DNA of 64,000 bases from Paraburkholderia humisilvae (GTDB lineage: Bacteria; Pseudomonadota; Gammaproteobacteria; Burkholderiales; Burkholderiaceae). The stretch's first letter is position 1, and the number at the start of each line of letters is the position of its first letter. The translations under genes and the position numbers were made by a program. This document shows positions 18,434-27,385 of the stretch, in pieces. The notes under the pieces are model-generated. The model made no database searches. It saw only the letters and a list, made by a program, of their open reading frames with translations, and was not told the origin of the DNA. The DNA is taken from assembly GCF_902859855.1 (NCBI RefSeq), contig NZ_CADIKH010000004.1:124001-188000 (forward strand), given 5' to 3'.

Positions 18434-18822
18434 CGTTGCTCCCGCAGCTGGTCAAGCGCGTTGCACGGAGTTCAGGCGGTGCGCGTCAGGACCTGGATAC
18501 TGCGGGGCGCGGCGCCGACATCGACTAGCGGATCTTCAATCGGGACAGGCGCTGTGGCTTGCCGATTCGAACGGATCCTTGCGTGTTTCCATCATGCGGG
18601 GTAGCCGATGTGCCTGAAGGGGTTAGCACATGATAGACGCGCAAAGCGTCATCTTCCAGGAAGAAAAATGAAGGCCAACGTTAATCGGCGGCGGCAGGCC
18701 TGGTGTCAGGCGTGGCGCCTATGTGGTGTGTTTCCGCGCATCCCATACCGGTACGCACGATAAATCTTTGCATGCCGAACGATTGGATGGCACGTCTGCA
18801 CCGCGCGACCGGCAGGTCGGAT
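18434..18822. other. Intergenic region upstream of the molybdenum operon
   Basis: 389 bp without a supportable gene. It must hold the promoter of the iorA-like operon. I see only a weak 5-bp stem (gacgc/gcgtc) near 18634 and no convincing operator. Confidence 0.4.
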
Positions 18823-19092
18823 TCACTTCGCGTTTTGCCGCTTGTGAACCGGTTCTTCGTTATAGAACTCGTGCTGTTCGGTCTCACTCAGGCCGTTGAG
18901 AATGCTCACGGTCTTTTCATTGATGAGATTCTCGACCGTATTCGTGATCGTATTGCCGTAATGGCTCGCAAGCCGTTCGAGATTGCGCTTTGTCGATATC
19001 CGGACGAACACAGACAGGCGTTCGGCTCCTCCTCCCGGTCCTAGATGGCGCTGCCGGTACCTTCGCTGCTTTTCGGAGTTAGATAGTCCCAT
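18823..19092 (-). CDS. Hypothetical 89-residue protein, possibly ribbon-helix-helix-like
   Basis: Short protein that I do not recognise. It begins MGLSNSEKQRRYRQRH, a very basic head. The centre (about 32-60) reads SVFVRISTKRNLERLASHYG then TITNTVENLIN, a strand-helix-helix rhythm like ribbon-helix-helix DNA-binding proteins. The tail is acidic then basic. Such proteins are common on plasmids and phages in this family. The frame reaches 19377, but the ATG at 19092 begins a convincing N-terminus. Codon use looks less GC-biased than neighbours. There is no partner toxin or antitoxin beside it. Confidence 0.5.
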   Translation of the reverse strand: MGLSNSEKQRRYRQRHLGPGGGAERLSVFVRISTKRNLERLASHYGNTITNTVENLINEKTVSILNGLSETEQHEFYNEEPVHKRQNAK

Positions 19093-19428
19093 TGCGTCAA
19101 TTCCACGGTCGTTCCGTTTGAATCCGTTCCTTCTGGATGCCCAGTCGCGCTTCAATGGATATCGGCCGCAACTCAAGCGGCATTTAGGGTTGGGCAACGT
19201 TATGCGGTAACCGCTCCGACCGGAACGCGCTGCACTGTTACGGCAAAGCCGCTTCCAGAGCGGCTCTGCGTCGATTGGCGAAGCTTTTCGGCGAGGTGCC
19301 AATGGCTCTACGGATTCGCGTAACGAGTCTTCGCTTCGCGTGTAGGGACCGAACTTCCGATGCCGATCTTTATGCAATCGCAGATCATATGAACCGATAT
19401 TCTTTCAACCACCATACGAATAAACGGT
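19093..19428. other. Intergenic region, no gene seen
   Basis: 336 bp between the small orphan and the EAL gene. Only a tiny imperfect palindrome (gcggtaaccgc near 19204) is visible. No ORF with a reasonable start or family signature was found. Confidence 0.4.
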
Positions 19429-20832
19429 TCAATGAGACTGGAATGCGTGCATGAACCTCGGCGGAAGCTCCTCTTTGCGGTGGCGCATCTGGTCGTCGAA
19501 GAACGTCGAGAACCGGGAGGCGGAAATCGCCTTGCCCAGATAGAAGCCTTGTGCGAGGTCGATATGCGCGCGCCCGACCGCATGGAACTGACTGACGCCT
19601 TCCACGCCATCGACGACCACCGCCATATTCAACCGTCGCCCCGCGCTCGCCAGCTCCTGCAACTGGTGCGCGCGTGCGCCTTCTTCCAGTCCCATCACGT
19701 CGCGATCGACCTTCACGAATTCGCAGCCGGCCCGCGCCACCGATTCGAGCTTCTGCGACGCCGAACGCACATGCGATACCCCGACGCGAATCTTGTCGTT
19801 GCGCACCTTCGCAACCGCGGACAGCACTTCGGTCACATCGTCGATCGGCAATTGCAGCACCACGTGACTCGCCTTCGCCAATCGTTCTGCCATCCTGACC
19901 AGTTTTGCGATCGAGTCAGCCGATTCGAGCATTGAAGCGGGCACGTCGATGATCAGATACAGTGATTCGCTCTGGTTCAGCCCTTCGAGCTCGGTCGCTG
20001 CCGTCTCGAACACGTAGTTGAGGATGCGCTCGGCGATCGGGCTGCGATCGAGTTGATCCATATACCAGTCCGCGCCGCGTATCCCGTGAACGGAATTGCG
20101 CCAGCGCAGCATCACTTCGAGTCCCACGCACTTTTGTGTGCGCGTGAAGAAAACGGGCTGATACTCGAGATGAAATTCATTGCGCCGCAGCCCGCGCCGC
20201 GCGGCGCGCGCCAGCGTCGCGCGCGGACTGAACCACCGGGCGCGGGCGATCAGGAAGCCGGCGATAAGCGCGCCCAGCAACGCGGCGCCAAGCAGAATCG
20301 CAATGCCGACCCGGATCAGCAATCCCCATTGCAGCGCGGGACCTGGAGTATCCGCGTCGCGGCTAACGGGTTGAGTACTCGACTGGGTGTCATCGGGGGG
20401 CGTGGTCGACAAGTGCGGCGTCGATGGCTGCACGAACGACGCGCCCATCATCCCGCTTGCCGGCAAAACATCCTGATTCGGCGCGACGCTTGTATCGGAT
20501 ACGATGCCGCCGGCCGCGGATGGCTGCGCGGTGGAGTCGGTTGACGTCGACGTCTGCCCGCCGCCATCGGCCTTGCTTGTCACGTGTGTAAAACGACAGG
20601 CCACGCGCGTATCGGTGTTGAGCGTCTGGTTCATCCCCATGCCGCCAAGCGGCGCAGGCAAACGCACCACGGCGGGCCCCGCGCAATCACTACCCGAAAA
20701 CGCCCGGTCGCCGTGACCGGCTGACGCCATCGCCGCCGACCGCGTCAGCGCAACGGCCGCGGCCGCATAGGCCGCCTGCGTGGACATGCAGACAGCGAAT
20801 ACCCATAACACCCCGATGTATCTCGATCGCAT
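19429..20832 (-). CDS. Degenerate EAL-domain membrane protein (probable c-di-GMP phosphodiesterase homologue)
   Basis: 467 residues. Residues 1-24 form a signal peptide; a periplasmic linker-like region follows; a transmembrane segment lies at about 176-198 (IRVGIAILLGAALLGALIAG). The cytosolic EAL domain spans about 215-455. The EAL motif is changed to EVM (GLEVMLRW). NxS is replaced by IDVPASM, the E(L/I)TE site reads LQLPIDD, the DDFG loop is replaced by VSHVRSAS, and EGVE reads DGVE. The K of FVKVD and the Q of AQGFYLGK remain. Loss of several metal ligands suggests it binds ligand or partner without hydrolysing c-di-GMP. It stands alone. Confidence 0.85.
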   Translation of the reverse strand: MRSRYIGVLWVFAVCMSTQAAYAAAAVALTRSAAMASAGHGDRAFSGSDCAGPAVVRLPAPLGGMGMNQTLNTDTRVACRFTHVTSKADGGGQTSTSTDSTAQPSAAGGIVSDTSVAPNQDVLPASGMMGASFVQPSTPHLSTTPPDDTQSSTQPVSRDADTPGPALQWGLLIRVGIAILLGAALLGALIAGFLIARARWFSPRATLARAARRGLRRNEFHLEYQPVFFTRTQKCVGLEVMLRWRNSVHGIRGADWYMDQLDRSPIAERILNYVFETAATELEGLNQSESLYLIIDVPASMLESADSIAKLVRMAERLAKASHVVLQLPIDDVTEVLSAVAKVRNDKIRVGVSHVRSASQKLESVARAGCEFVKVDRDVMGLEEGARAHQLQELASAGRRLNMAVVVDGVEGVSQFHAVGRAHIDLAQGFYLGKAISASRFSTFFDDQMRHRKEELPPRFMHAFQSH

Positions 20833-21333
20833 AGTCGTGTGGTTAGTGATGCCGCAGCTGTCGTTTCATTCCTGATGGAATGGCCCGCCGGCCCGGTTTC
20901 TAAACGCCGGGCTCAGCGGGCTAACGCGTTTGCGTCAGCAGTTGAGCAGCAACTTGCCGGACGCAAACGTGTGCGCGGCGGCAAGCAATTGGCGTCGTGA
21001 GACTACGCAAACGAGGACCTCAAAGGCCTCGAATTATAAGGACGCTATTCAGGCCGCATTTCAATTCGGTTACCCGGTAACCGATAAGCTGCGATGAGAG
21101 GGAGCGGAAAAACAGGCAGGAGTCTTTTATCGGAACGCAGCGAGCGAATGAATCGACGATGGGGCGTACGATTTCCTGCTCTACGTTCGTTTGTTTGTGA
21201 GCCGTAAGTCTATACCGCGAAGCCGACGCTGTGTAGGGGGACCACACTGTGCAGGTGGACCGCGCTGTGCGGTTTGACCGGTTACGCGCTAACCTTCGAC
21301 GACGCTCGCCAGCGTCGGCCGGTCCGCGTGGAA
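20833..21333. other. Intergenic region with an 8-bp inverted repeat
   Basis: 501 bp without a gene. At 21067-21083 an inverted repeat has arms cggttacc and ggtaaccg around one base. It lies downstream of the PiuC-like gene and upstream of the EAL gene (both leftward), so it may be an operator or a weak transcript end. Confidence 0.35.
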
Positions 21334-22020
21334 TCAGGTGTCGCTCCACATCCGCAACAGGTTGTGATAACAACCCACCAGCGTGCGTCGCGCCGCTTCG
21401 TCGCCGTTCGACGCATTCAGGCGCTGGATCGCATTGTCCATATCGAACAGCAGTGCGCGCTGCGTGTCGTCGCGTACGAGGCTTTGCGCCCAGAAGAAGC
21501 TCGACACACGCGCGCCGCGCGTGACCGGACGCACCTGATGCAGACTCGTGCCCGGATAGATGATCGCGTGGCCGGCCGGCAGCTTCACTTCCTGCACGCC
21601 GAACGTGTCTTCGATCAGCAATTCGCCGCCGTCGTATTCGTCCGGCGGCGTGAGAAAGAGCGTAATCGACACATCGGTGCGCACGCGTCGGCCGCTGCCC
21701 GGCACCAGCCGGATTGCGCCGTCGACGTGCGCGCCGAAATGCATGCCGCCTTCATAGCGATTGAAGAGCGGCGGATACACCTTGTTCGGCAAGACCGCGC
21801 TAATGAACAGCTGATTGCGCTCGAGCGACGCGACGATCCGGTCGCCCATTTCGAGCGCGATCGGCGACCCTTCGTCGATCTGCTGATTGTGTTTGACGGG
21901 CGCACCCTGATAGCCGGCGGTCGCGCGGCCGTGCACCCAGGAATCGGTTGCCGCTTCGAGCTGCGCGCGCATCGCGGCGGCGTCGGCGGGACTCAGTACG
22001 TCGGGAATCGAGACAATCAT
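21334..22020 (-). CDS. piuC: Fe(II)/2-oxoglutarate dioxygenase, PiuC/YbiX (PKHD-hydroxylase) family
   Basis: Cytosolic 2-oxoglutarate-dependent non-haem iron oxygenase of 228 residues. The double-stranded beta helix ligands are H98 and D100 (HFGAHVDG) and H161 ([10 protein letters not shown]), and R168 binds 2-oxoglutarate. Length is standard for YbiX/PiuC. It lies 81 bp after a TonB-dependent siderophore receptor on the same strand, the Fiu-YbiX/PiuA-PiuC arrangement well known in proteobacteria, where both are iron-regulated. Exact substrate is not known for the family. Confidence 0.93.
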   Translation of the reverse strand: MIVSIPDVLSPADAAAMRAQLEAATDSWVHGRATAGYQGAPVKHNQQIDEGSPIALEMGDRIVASLERNQLFISAVLPNKVYPPLFNRYEGGMHFGAHVDGAIRLVPGSGRRVRTDVSITLFLTPPDEYDGGELLIEDTFGVQEVKLPAGHAIIYPGTSLHQVRPVTRGARVSSFFWAQSLVRDDTQRALLFDMDNAIQRLNASNGDEAARRTLVGCYHNLLRMWSDT

Positions 22021-22101
22021 CGTTTAACGCTTCCTGCGTGGCCGCGCGCGGGCTCTTTCGCAGAGCCCGCGCACGGCGTTCGTGGGGTTCGCCTGCGGCG
22101 A

Positions 22102-24366
22102 TCAGTAGAAGCGATAGTTTACCGTCGCAAGGAACGTGCGGCCCAGTGCCGGCACCGCACGGCCACCGTCGGACTGGATGATCTGATCGAAGTAATGCTT
22201 GTTGGTCAGGTTGATCAGATTCAGCTGCACGTCATAGTGCTTCTGGTGATACGCGGCCATCGCGTCCCAGCGTGTGTAGCCCGGCACTTCGACGAGGTTG
22301 TTGTTCGCCGCAAAACGAGGGCCCGTATAGACCGGACCGCCGCCGATTTCCCAGTGCGGCGTGATCGAATACGTCGTCCAGAGCGTCAGCATGTTGCGCG
22401 GCGTGTTCGCCGGGACGTTGCCCTGCGTGCCGTCCTTCGCTTCGAGAATATCGCCGTCCATATACGTATACCCGCCGAACACCTGCCACTTGTTCGTGAT
22501 GCGGCCGGCCACGCCCAACTGGTAGCCGCGCACGCGAATATTGCCGTCGAGCGTATAGGTGCCGTCGACATTCTGCGTGCGTGCATTGGTCTGCTCGATG
22601 TTGAACAGCGACTGCGTGACCGACAGTCCGCCGCCGAGCAGATCCCATTTCGTGCCGACTTCATACGACTTGTTATGCACGGGCGGCAGGTTCTGTTGCC
22701 CGCTCGTCAACGTCAACGCTTCGAGCGACGGATCGAACGATGTGCCATACGACACGTAGTACGACTGCCAGTCGGTCGGCTGCCAGATGACGCCGCCACG
22801 CACACTCGTGAAGTAATTGGTCTGCGCCGCATAGCCCGGCGCATTCACGGTGTTGTTGATCGACGCTTCATAGCGGTCCCAACGCACGCCGCCGACCACC
22901 TTCCAGTGCTGGCCGATCGACACCGTATCGTTCGCATAGATGCCAATGCCGTTCGCGCTCGATTCGGCGAGATTGCCGCGTGTGATCTGCAGGTTCGACG
23001 GCGTCGGTACATACGGCGGATCGAGCAGCGGCACAATCGCGATCGTATTCGTCGGCAAGCCGGGCGTAGTCGCGTTGTACGACTGGTTGCTATAGGTCTC
23101 GTGACTCAGGTCGACGCCGGTCAACAGATCGTGCTTCAGGAAGCCCGTCTCAAACTTCGTTTCGAGCTCGGTCGTGTTGTAAATCGAATGATCGTTGATC
23201 ACACGATCCTTGCCCTGCATCTTCACGAAGAGCTGCGATGGATCGAGCGTCGTGAAGTTGCCGTTCGTGAGCGCCGTCGACGAGGCCAGCGGCCCGGTCA
23301 GCACCGCGGCAGGATTCGACGCGCGCACGTCGGTGCTGTAGTGGCTGTACTGCGTCTGGTTGCTCAACGTGACGTTGTCGTTGAAGCGATGCTTGATGCG
23401 CGCCGAGAACGTCTGCACGTCCTGGATCGTGCGGTCGTTCGTGAAACCGTAGAAGGTCGACGGGCCGACCACCGAAGCCGGATGGCCGTTCAGCGACGGC
23501 ACGCCGTAGTCGGGCTGATCGCGGTTGTGCTGGATCAGCGCGGACAACGTGATTTCAGTCGGCGTGCCGATGCCGAACTTCACTTCCGGCGCCACGCCGT
23601 AGTCCTTGCTCTTCATCACGTCACGCGTCGAGCCGAGGGACTGGCCGAATGCATTGATACGGAATGCCGAGGTATCGGTAATCGGCTGATTCAGGTCGAC
23701 CGTGGTGCGGTAGCGGTCATGCGTGCCGGCCATCACCGACACGTCGGCAACCGGCTTCAGCGTCGGCTGCTTGCTGACCTGGTTGATCACGCCGCCCGTC
23801 GAGCCGCGGCCGAAATAGAGCGAAGACGGCCCGTATAGCACGTCGATCGATTCGAGGTTGAACGTATCGCGGTAGTACTGACCGCGATCGCGGAAGCCGT
23901 CAAGATAGATATCCGTGCGCGCGGTGAAGCCGCGCAGGTTGATGTTATTGCCGATCGAGCCGCCTTCGGCCGCCGCGATCGTGATGCCGGGCACGTTGCG
24001 CAATGCGTCGGTGAACGATGTCGCCGCCTGCGATTGCAGCACAGCTTTCGGTACGACGACCGCCGCTTGCGGAATGTCGCGCAGCGCGGCCGGCACCTTG
24101 GCGCCGACGCTCGACATTTCCGGCTGGAAGTCGCCACTGGTATCGGCCTGTCCGGTGACCTTCACCGCGGGGAGCGTTGCGCCGGGCGCGCCGGGTGCGC
24201 TGCCATCCGCCGCTGCGGCGTCGTTCGCATTCTTCGCGTCCGATGCACCGCTTGCCGCCTGAGCGACCGATGTGCCCGCAGGCCCATTCGGCGCAGCCGT
24301 CTGCGCGTAAAGAGGCGTCGCGAAAATGGCCATGACGGCCGCCGCGAGAGGCGTAGTCTTCAACAT
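22102..24366 (-). CDS. TonB-dependent siderophore receptor (Fiu/PiuA-like)
   Basis: Outer-membrane iron-siderophore importer of 754 residues. A signal peptide (about 1-21, ending PLYA-Q) is followed by an Ala/Gly-rich spacer. A plug domain then starts near residue 90 (PAALRDIPQAAVVVPKAVLQ). It contains the signatures LRGFTARTDIYLDGFRD and DVLYGPSSLYFGRGSTGG. A 22-strand barrel of TonB-box type ends in LGRTFLATVNYRFY with terminal aromatic residue. The plug is close to catecholate receptors such as Fiu. It pairs with the PiuC-type gene just downstream. A Fur-like site lies upstream at 24538-24556. Confidence 0.93.
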   Translation of the reverse strand: MLKTTPLAAAVMAIFATPLYAQTAAPNGPAGTSVAQAASGASDAKNANDAAAADGSAPGAPGATLPAVKVTGQADTSGDFQPEMSSVGAKVPAALRDIPQAAVVVPKAVLQSQAATSFTDALRNVPGITIAAAEGGSIGNNINLRGFTARTDIYLDGFRDRGQYYRDTFNLESIDVLYGPSSLYFGRGSTGGVINQVSKQPTLKPVADVSVMAGTHDRYRTTVDLNQPITDTSAFRINAFGQSLGSTRDVMKSKDYGVAPEVKFGIGTPTEITLSALIQHNRDQPDYGVPSLNGHPASVVGPSTFYGFTNDRTIQDVQTFSARIKHRFNDNVTLSNQTQYSHYSTDVRASNPAAVLTGPLASSTALTNGNFTTLDPSQLFVKMQGKDRVINDHSIYNTTELETKFETGFLKHDLLTGVDLSHETYSNQSYNATTPGLPTNTIAIVPLLDPPYVPTPSNLQITRGNLAESSANGIGIYANDTVSIGQHWKVVGGVRWDRYEASINNTVNAPGYAAQTNYFTSVRGGVIWQPTDWQSYYVSYGTSFDPSLEALTLTSGQQNLPPVHNKSYEVGTKWDLLGGGLSVTQSLFNIEQTNARTQNVDGTYTLDGNIRVRGYQLGVAGRITNKWQVFGGYTYMDGDILEAKDGTQGNVPANTPRNMLTLWTTYSITPHWEIGGGPVYTGPRFAANNNLVEVPGYTRWDAMAAYHQKHYDVQLNLINLTNKHYFDQIIQSDGGRAVPALGRTFLATVNYRFY

Positions 24367-24499
24367 CCTGGTTCCCTGTCGTTGTCAGTTGGTTCTTATG
24401 AGCCGGCGGCGTCTTTGCGCCGCCGACGCACGCGATTGGCGTGCGGGGACCACCCCTGTCGGTGCTGAGCGTGGCGACCGGCGTGTCGGGTCGGTTATT

Positions 24500-24527
24500 G
24501 TTTGTCAGATTCGGTTTGTCAGATTCG
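24500..24527. repeat. Tandem 14-bp direct repeat
   Basis: Two adjacent exact copies of gtttgtcagattcg immediately upstream of the possible Fur box. It may be a duplicated regulator site or a recent slippage event. Confidence 0.8.
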
Positions 24528-24537
24528 GTTACAAGTT

Positions 24538-24556
24538 AATGCGAATCGCTATCATT
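24538..24556. promoter_or_regulatory. Possible Fur box
   Basis: Bases aatgcgaatcgctatcatt have the aatg...catt ends and AT-rich spacing of beta-proteobacterial Fur sites. The symmetry is imperfect, so this is a candidate only. The position, about 170 bp before a siderophore receptor start, fits iron control. Confidence 0.45.
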
Positions 24557-24862
24557 ACACGAACGACAATGGTTCGCAATCGTTAGCTGGTAACGGTGTA
24601 GCTGAAACACGTCGGTTAACCATTTGAAAGATTTGGAAACACTCGACTGCGTGAGCACGCCGGCCAGCCAAGCTTGCGAGCGGAGATTCGCGCCGTCAGA
24701 GGAAAAGGCAACGCCTCACCTGCCGCCCCTCGGCACGATTCGTCAGATTTTTAGCAAATCGACTGGACCGGCTTACAACACGCGGTCGAGGAAAAACGCG
24801 CAGACGCACGCCGGTCGCAGCGCGGCGACCGGCAGCGTTCAGTCCAGGGGGACAGGAAGCCG

Positions 24863-25876
24863 TCAGCCTCGGTGGGCCGTCGATTGCCTGCGCACGAGAA
24901 CCGGCAGCGGCGCGGTCACCGCGGGCGGCATTGGGCCTCGCGGTTCATGAATCAGGCGGATCAACAGTTCGATCGACGCCTGGGCGATCGCTTCGGTGTT
25001 GATCGCCACGGTGGTCAGCAACGGCCGAACCTGGCGCGCCAGCTGAATATCGGTGATGCCGATCACGGACACATCGTCCGGCACCTTGCGACCGAGCGTC
25101 GCCAGCGCCTGCAACGCGCCGATCGCAAGCAGATCGTTGGTCGCGAACAACGCGCTCAGTTGAGGTTCGCGCGCCATCAATTCGATGCACGCGGTGAAGC
25201 CCGCGTCGATCGTGTCGGGAATTTCCAGCACCGCCGCGTCATCGGGTTCGAGGCCGGCGTCGCGCATCACACTCCGAAAGCCGGTTGCGCGTGCATCCTG
25301 TAAGCCGCCGCAACCGTCGCCCACCAGCATGCCGATCTCGCGGTGCCCCAGTTCGAGCAGATGCTGAGCGGCAAGCGCGCCCGCATGCGCGAAATCGACA
25401 GCCACACAAGGCAACGCGGGCAGGCGCTCCGGGTGTTCCCACAGGCTCAATACGATCGGCGCCCCGACGGCCGCCGACTCGCACAGCTCGTTGATCGCGA
25501 TATCCGTATTGAGGACCAGCACGCCTTCGGCCAGCGTGCCCGCAATCTGCGTCAGATACGCGCGGCCGATTTCCGCGTCGTCATCGGTGTTGCAGACCAT
25601 CAGAAAGTAGCCGCCACGCCGCGCGGCACGCTCCGCAGCCAGCACGAACTCCGGATAGAACGGGTTCGCGATGCTCGACAACATCAGCGCAAGCGTCGGC
25701 GAGCGACCTTCGGCCAGCGCGCGTGCGTTCAGATTCGGCCGATAGCCGAGTTCGCGGATGGCCCGCATCACGCGCAACGCGGTTTCCGGGCGTACTTTGT
25801 CAGGATTGCGAAGGACGTTCGAAACCGTCGCCGCGGTAACCTGTGCGCGCCGCGCGACGTCGCTTAGTGTCGCCAT
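24863..25876 (-). CDS. LacI-family transcriptional repressor
   Basis: 337-residue regulator. The lambda-type helix-turn-helix occupies residues 1-22 (MATLSDVARRAQVTAATVSN). The hinge RPNLNARALAEGRSPTLAL follows, then the sugar-binding periplasmic-binding fold (about 60-335) with TNDLLAIGALQALATLGRKV and DDVSVIGITD. It is divergent from the ABC-galactosidase operon and two LacI-type operators lie in the shared 229-bp gap. It most likely represses that operon and responds to a galactoside or a derived sugar. Confidence 0.93.
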   Translation of the reverse strand: MATLSDVARRAQVTAATVSNVLRNPDKVRPETALRVMRAIRELGYRPNLNARALAEGRSPTLALMLSSIANPFYPEFVLAAERAARRGGYFLMVCNTDDDAEIGRAYLTQIAGTLAEGVLVLNTDIAINELCESAAVGAPIVLSLWEHPERLPALPCVAVDFAHAGALAAQHLLELGHREIGMLVGDGCGGLQDARATGFRSVMRDAGLEPDDAAVLEIPDTIDAGFTACIELMAREPQLSALFATNDLLAIGALQALATLGRKVPDDVSVIGITDIQLARQVRPLLTTVAINTEAIAQASIELLIRLIHEPRGPMPPAVTAPLPVLVRRQSTAHRG

Positions 25877-26017
25877 ACCTTTTCCCGCCAGTAAAAAGCC
25901 ACCCGAAATCCCACATTGAGAGACTGCGAATCAGATGTTGCGTGCCACTCGCAGGCTTTGATAACGTTGATTGCAAATACCTAGGAGACAGACATGAGCG
26001 CGCCTTCGAGCACATCC

Positions 26018-26037
26018 GGATTTAACCGCTTAAATCC
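26018..26037. promoter_or_regulatory. LacI-type operator O1
   Basis: Eight-bp arms ggatttaa / ttaaatcc around ccgc, whose central CG is the LacI-family hallmark. It lies 69 bp before the ATP-binding protein ATG, centre to centre 56 bp from the second site. Confidence 0.72.
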
Positions 26038-26074
26038 GTGCCACGCAAGCGATTGCGCGATTTTTTTCGACGTA

Positions 26075-26092
26075 GATTTAAGCGTTTAAATC
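26075..26092. promoter_or_regulatory. LacI-type operator O2
   Basis: Bases gatttaagcgtttaaatc have the same TTTAAnCGnTTAAA core as O1. It lies 14 bp before the ATP-binding protein start codon, where bound repressor would block transcription start or elongation. Confidence 0.72.
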
Positions 26093-26105
26093 CAGGGAAA
26101 ACACC

Positions 26106-27257
26106 ATGTCTGCTATTTCCCTGACGAATATCCAAAAATCGTTCGGCGCGAATCCGCCGGTGATCCGCGATTTGAACCTCGACATTGGCGCACACGAGTT
26201 TTGTGTGTTTCTCGGCCCGTCCGGTTGCGGCAAATCGACGTTGCTGCGCATCGTCGCCGGTCTCGAAGATCAGACTGAAGGTGAAGTGACGATCGCTGGC
26301 CAGTCGATGAACGGCGTGCCTGCCGCCGAGCGCGGTGTCGCCATGGTGTTTCAGAGCTACGCGCTCTTTCCGCATATGAGCGTCTACGAAAACATGGCGT
26401 TCGGCTTGAAGCTCGCGAAGACGCCGAAGGCGGAGATCGACCGCAAGGTTCGCGAAGCCGCGCGCGTGCTGCAACTGGAGGCGCTGCTCGAACGCAAGCC
26501 GCGCGAACTGTCGGGCGGTCAGCGTCAGCGCGTCGCGATCGGCCGCGCGATCGTGCGCGAGCCGGGCGTGTTCCTGTTCGACGAACCGCTGTCCAATCTC
26601 GATGCCGCCCTGCGCGGCCAGACACGTATCGAAATCGCGCGGCTCCATCAGCGCTTTGCACAGGCAAGCGTGGTGTATGTGACGCATGACCAGATCGAAG
26701 CGATGACGCTCGCCGACAAGATCGTGCTGCTGCACGCCGGCGCCGATACCCAGCGCTTTGGCAGCATCGCGCAGATCGGCGCGCCGCTCGAGCTGTATCA
26801 CCGCCCGCGCTCGAAATTCGTCGCGGGATTCATCGGTTCGCCGCGCATGAACTTTATCGACGGCGCGGTCGACGCGATCGCCGATGACGGCGTTAACGTG
26901 AAATTGAAGCAAAGCGATACCGCGCTGCGTGTGCAGGTGAACGGCACGCGCCTGAAGCACGGGCAGCCCGTCACGATCGGCATCCGTCCCGAACACATCC
27001 GGCTCGACGGCGATGCGCAAACGCTCGCGGTCAAGTCGCTGCTGACCGAGCAGCTCGGCGAGCACAGCTACCTGCACGTCGAATACGCGGGCGGCACGCT
27101 GATCGCGAAGGCGCCCGGGGACGTGGCCGTCCGTCCCGGCGAGCCGCTCGCATTGCGGCTGCCCGCGCACACGTGCCATCTGTTCGATGACGAAGGCGCC
27201 GCGTTGGAGCGCACCGTTGTAACCGAAACGCAGCCTGTCGTGCTGCAAACCGCGTGA
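26106..27257 (+). CDS. Carbohydrate ABC importer ATPase, MalK/UgpC family
   Basis: 383-residue nucleotide-binding subunit. Walker A is GPSGCGKST (37-45); Q-loop FQSYALFPHM; signature LSGGQRQRV (about 136); Walker B VFLFDEPLSNLDAAL; switch His in YVTHDQIEA. A C-terminal TOBE regulatory domain (about 240-375) includes the PEHI motif region. This is the CUT1 sugar-importer type in which one ATPase serves a binding protein and two permeases, all following here. It is the first gene of the operon; AGGGA lies 6-10 nt before the ATG. Confidence 0.94.
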   Translation: MSAISLTNIQKSFGANPPVIRDLNLDIGAHEFCVFLGPSGCGKSTLLRIVAGLEDQTEGEVTIAGQSMNGVPAAERGVAMVFQSYALFPHMSVYENMAFGLKLAKTPKAEIDRKVREAARVLQLEALLERKPRELSGGQRQRVAIGRAIVREPGVFLFDEPLSNLDAALRGQTRIEIARLHQRFAQASVVYVTHDQIEAMTLADKIVLLHAGADTQRFGSIAQIGAPLELYHRPRSKFVAGFIGSPRMNFIDGAVDAIADDGVNVKLKQSDTALRVQVNGTRLKHGQPVTIGIRPEHIRLDGDAQTLAVKSLLTEQLGEHSYLHVEYAGGTLIAKAPGDVAVRPGEPLALRLPAHTCHLFDDEGAALERTVVTETQPVVLQTA

Positions 27258-27385
27258 GCATCACGCGCACAGCGCCTGCCGGAGATGGCGTCCGTGGCAG
27301 CCGGTCATAGAGCCGGCGCGGCAGGCACGAAGACCGCCGACCGCATCACGCGGCCGGCCAACAACGTAGTTAAGGAGACACCACG

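Larger units (their letters stand above)
24367..24862. other. Leader/intergenic region of the siderophore receptor
   Basis: 496 bp without a gene. It holds an 8-bp hairpin with arms cggcggcg/cgccgccg at 24404-24425, a tandem 14-bp repeat (gtttgtcagattcg, twice) at 24500-24527 and a possible Fur box at 24538-24556. Confidence 0.45.

Noticed and set aside
21274..23838. Open frame of 854 codons opposite the siderophore receptor
   Set aside because: Antisense shadow; Arg/Val-rich and without domain signatures, while the minus strand has a complete TonB receptor.
25956..25975. AACGTT-centred sequence near the LacI start as a third operator
   Set aside because: Symmetry ends after three bases on each side, and it lacks the TTTAA core of the two good sites.
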